Source of the DNA: Bacillota bacterium
GTDB taxonomy: Bacteria > Bacillota > UBA4882 > JAAYXC01
NCBI GenBank assembly: GCA_012516115.1
Contig: JAAYXC010000117.1
Location: forward strand, 1 to 7,460
DNA: 7,460 bases
Direction of reading: 5' to 3'
Below, piece by piece: positions 6,651 to 7,460 of this stretch (its first letter is position 1; every line of letters begins with the position of its first letter). Under the pieces are notes generated by a model. That model worked only from the letters and a program-made list of their open reading frames with translations. It did no database searches and was not told the DNA's origin. The translations under genes and the position numbers were made by a program.

Positions 6651-7445
6651 ATGACCGTTGAACCGATGGGGTCCGAAGAGCGGGAATTGTGGCAAGAATA
6701 TTTCCGCACCAAGAGCAAAGCCGCGCGCGAGGCCTTGATCTTGAAGTATGCGCCGCTCGTAAAGTACGTGGCCGGGCGAATCGCCATTGGTCTTCCCCCT
6801 CACGTGGATCCCGACGATCTGATCGGCTTTGGGATCTTCGGCCTCATCGATGCCGTGGAAAAATACGACCTGGAAAAAGGGATAAAATTCGAAACCTACG
6901 CCATCGCCAGGATTCGGGGGGCCATCCTGGACGGCCTCCGGAGCATGGACTGGGTTCCCCGGTCGGTCCGCCAGAAAGCCCGCGAACTCGAACGGGTCTG
7001 CGCCAACCTCGAGCGAAAACTCGGCCGCGCCGCCACGGATGCCGAGATCTCCGCGGCCATGAACCTTACGCTGGAAGATTTCTACCGGCTGCTGGGTGAG
7101 GTGAGCTGCACCACCCTTACCTCCCTGGATGAACTCTGGTTGCTCCACGGCAATGAAGAAGAGACCGTGCGGGTCATCGATTTGGTCCAGGATGCGGAAG
7201 GCACCGATCCCATCCGCCAGGTGGAGATCGAAGAGGTCAAACGCGAACTGGCCGAAGCCATCGCCAAACTTCCCGAAAGGGAGCGACTGGTGGTGGCCCT
7301 GTACTATTACGAAGGTTTGACGTTAAAGGAGATCGGTGAGATCCTCCAGATCTCCGAGTCCCGGGTCTCGCAGATTCATACCAAGGCCGTTTTACGTTTG
7401 CGGGGTCGTCTGAGCCGCTGGAAAGAATCGATGCTCACCGATTAA
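6651..7445 (+). CDS. sigD: Flagellar/motility sigma factor of the SigD/FliA/WhiG family
   Basis: This alternative sigma-28 factor directs RNA polymerase to late flagellar, chemotaxis and sometimes autolysin promoters. The 264-residue protein is family-sized (B. subtilis SigD 254). Region 2 is about 30-105 (LVKYVAGRIAIGLPP, DPDDLIGFGIFGLIDAVEKY, then FETYAIARIRGAILDGLRSM). The FliA-specific DWVPRSVRQKARELE bridge leads to region 3 (GRAATDAEISAAM). Region 4 with its helix-turn-helix is about 205-255 (LPERERLVVALYYYEG, LTLKEIGEILQISESRVSQI). ATG 6651 follows GAGGTG with good spacing. It is the last gene of the che cluster, as in the B. subtilis fla/che operon. No FlgM anti-sigma gene is in the window. 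SigD is the usual name, and WhiG-like factors without flagella are the alternative. Confidence 0.95.
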   Translation: MTVEPMGSEERELWQEYFRTKSKAAREALILKYAPLVKYVAGRIAIGLPPHVDPDDLIGFGIFGLIDAVEKYDLEKGIKFETYAIARIRGAILDGLRSMDWVPRSVRQKARELERVCANLERKLGRAATDAEISAAMNLTLEDFYRLLGEVSCTTLTSLDELWLLHGNEEETVRVIDLVQDAEGTDPIRQVEIEEVKRELAEAIAKLPERERLVVALYYYEGLTLKEIGEILQISESRVSQIHTKAVLRLRGRLSRWKESMLTD

Positions 7446-7460
7446 CCCCCTCCTTTCCCC

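Noticed and set aside
1..7460. CRISPR arrays, tRNA or rRNA genes, insertion sequences, phage genes
   Set aside because: No direct-repeat arrays, RNA gene signatures, transposase frames or terminal inverted repeats were seen. The window is almost fully occupied by co-oriented housekeeping and motility genes.

Overview
This window carries one co-oriented (+) gene series: the 3' end of hslV, hslU, codY, then a chemotaxis cluster cheY-cheA-cheW-cheC-cheD, closed by a flagellar-type sigma factor gene (sigD/fliA/whiG family). CodY and the CheC/CheD adaptation proteins, together with Bacillus-like order (hslV-hslU-codY; cheA-cheW-cheC-cheD-sigD), point to a Firmicute. The GC-rich sequence and GTG/TTG starts suggest a high-GC clostridial lineage (Moorella/Thermoanaerobacterales/Peptococcaceae-like). 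That placement is an inference and no species is claimed.

Layout: 1-216 hslV C-terminus; 213-1604 hslU, interrupted by an in-frame TAG at 792-794; 1628-2410 codY; 2411-2633 a 223-base leader with a strong hairpin; 2634-2996 cheY; 3031-5012 cheA, broken by a one-base frameshift near 4401; 5040-5531 cheW; 5528-6163 cheC; 6151-6636 cheD; 6651-7445 sigD. Genes are tightly packed (overlaps of 4, 4 and 13 bases, or gaps of 14-34 bases), except for the codY-cheY gap, the only plausible transcriptional break.

Function: HslU unfolds proteins for the HslV peptidase. CodY senses branched-chain amino acids and GTP and represses stationary-phase and motility genes. CheA and CheW form the receptor-kinase core, CheY is the phosphorylated output, CheC removes phosphate from CheY, and CheD deamidates receptors and pairs with CheC. 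SigD directs late motility and chemotaxis transcription.

The window is not a new system. It is a compact version of the known Firmicute hsl-codY-fla/che region. What deserves attention is (i) two otherwise well-conserved genes, each with one simple lesion (amber codon in hslU, one-base deletion in cheA); (ii) absence of the flagellar structural genes that usually lie between codY and the che genes; (iii) cheA's TAG stop being in frame with cheW; and (iv) a structured leader before cheY.
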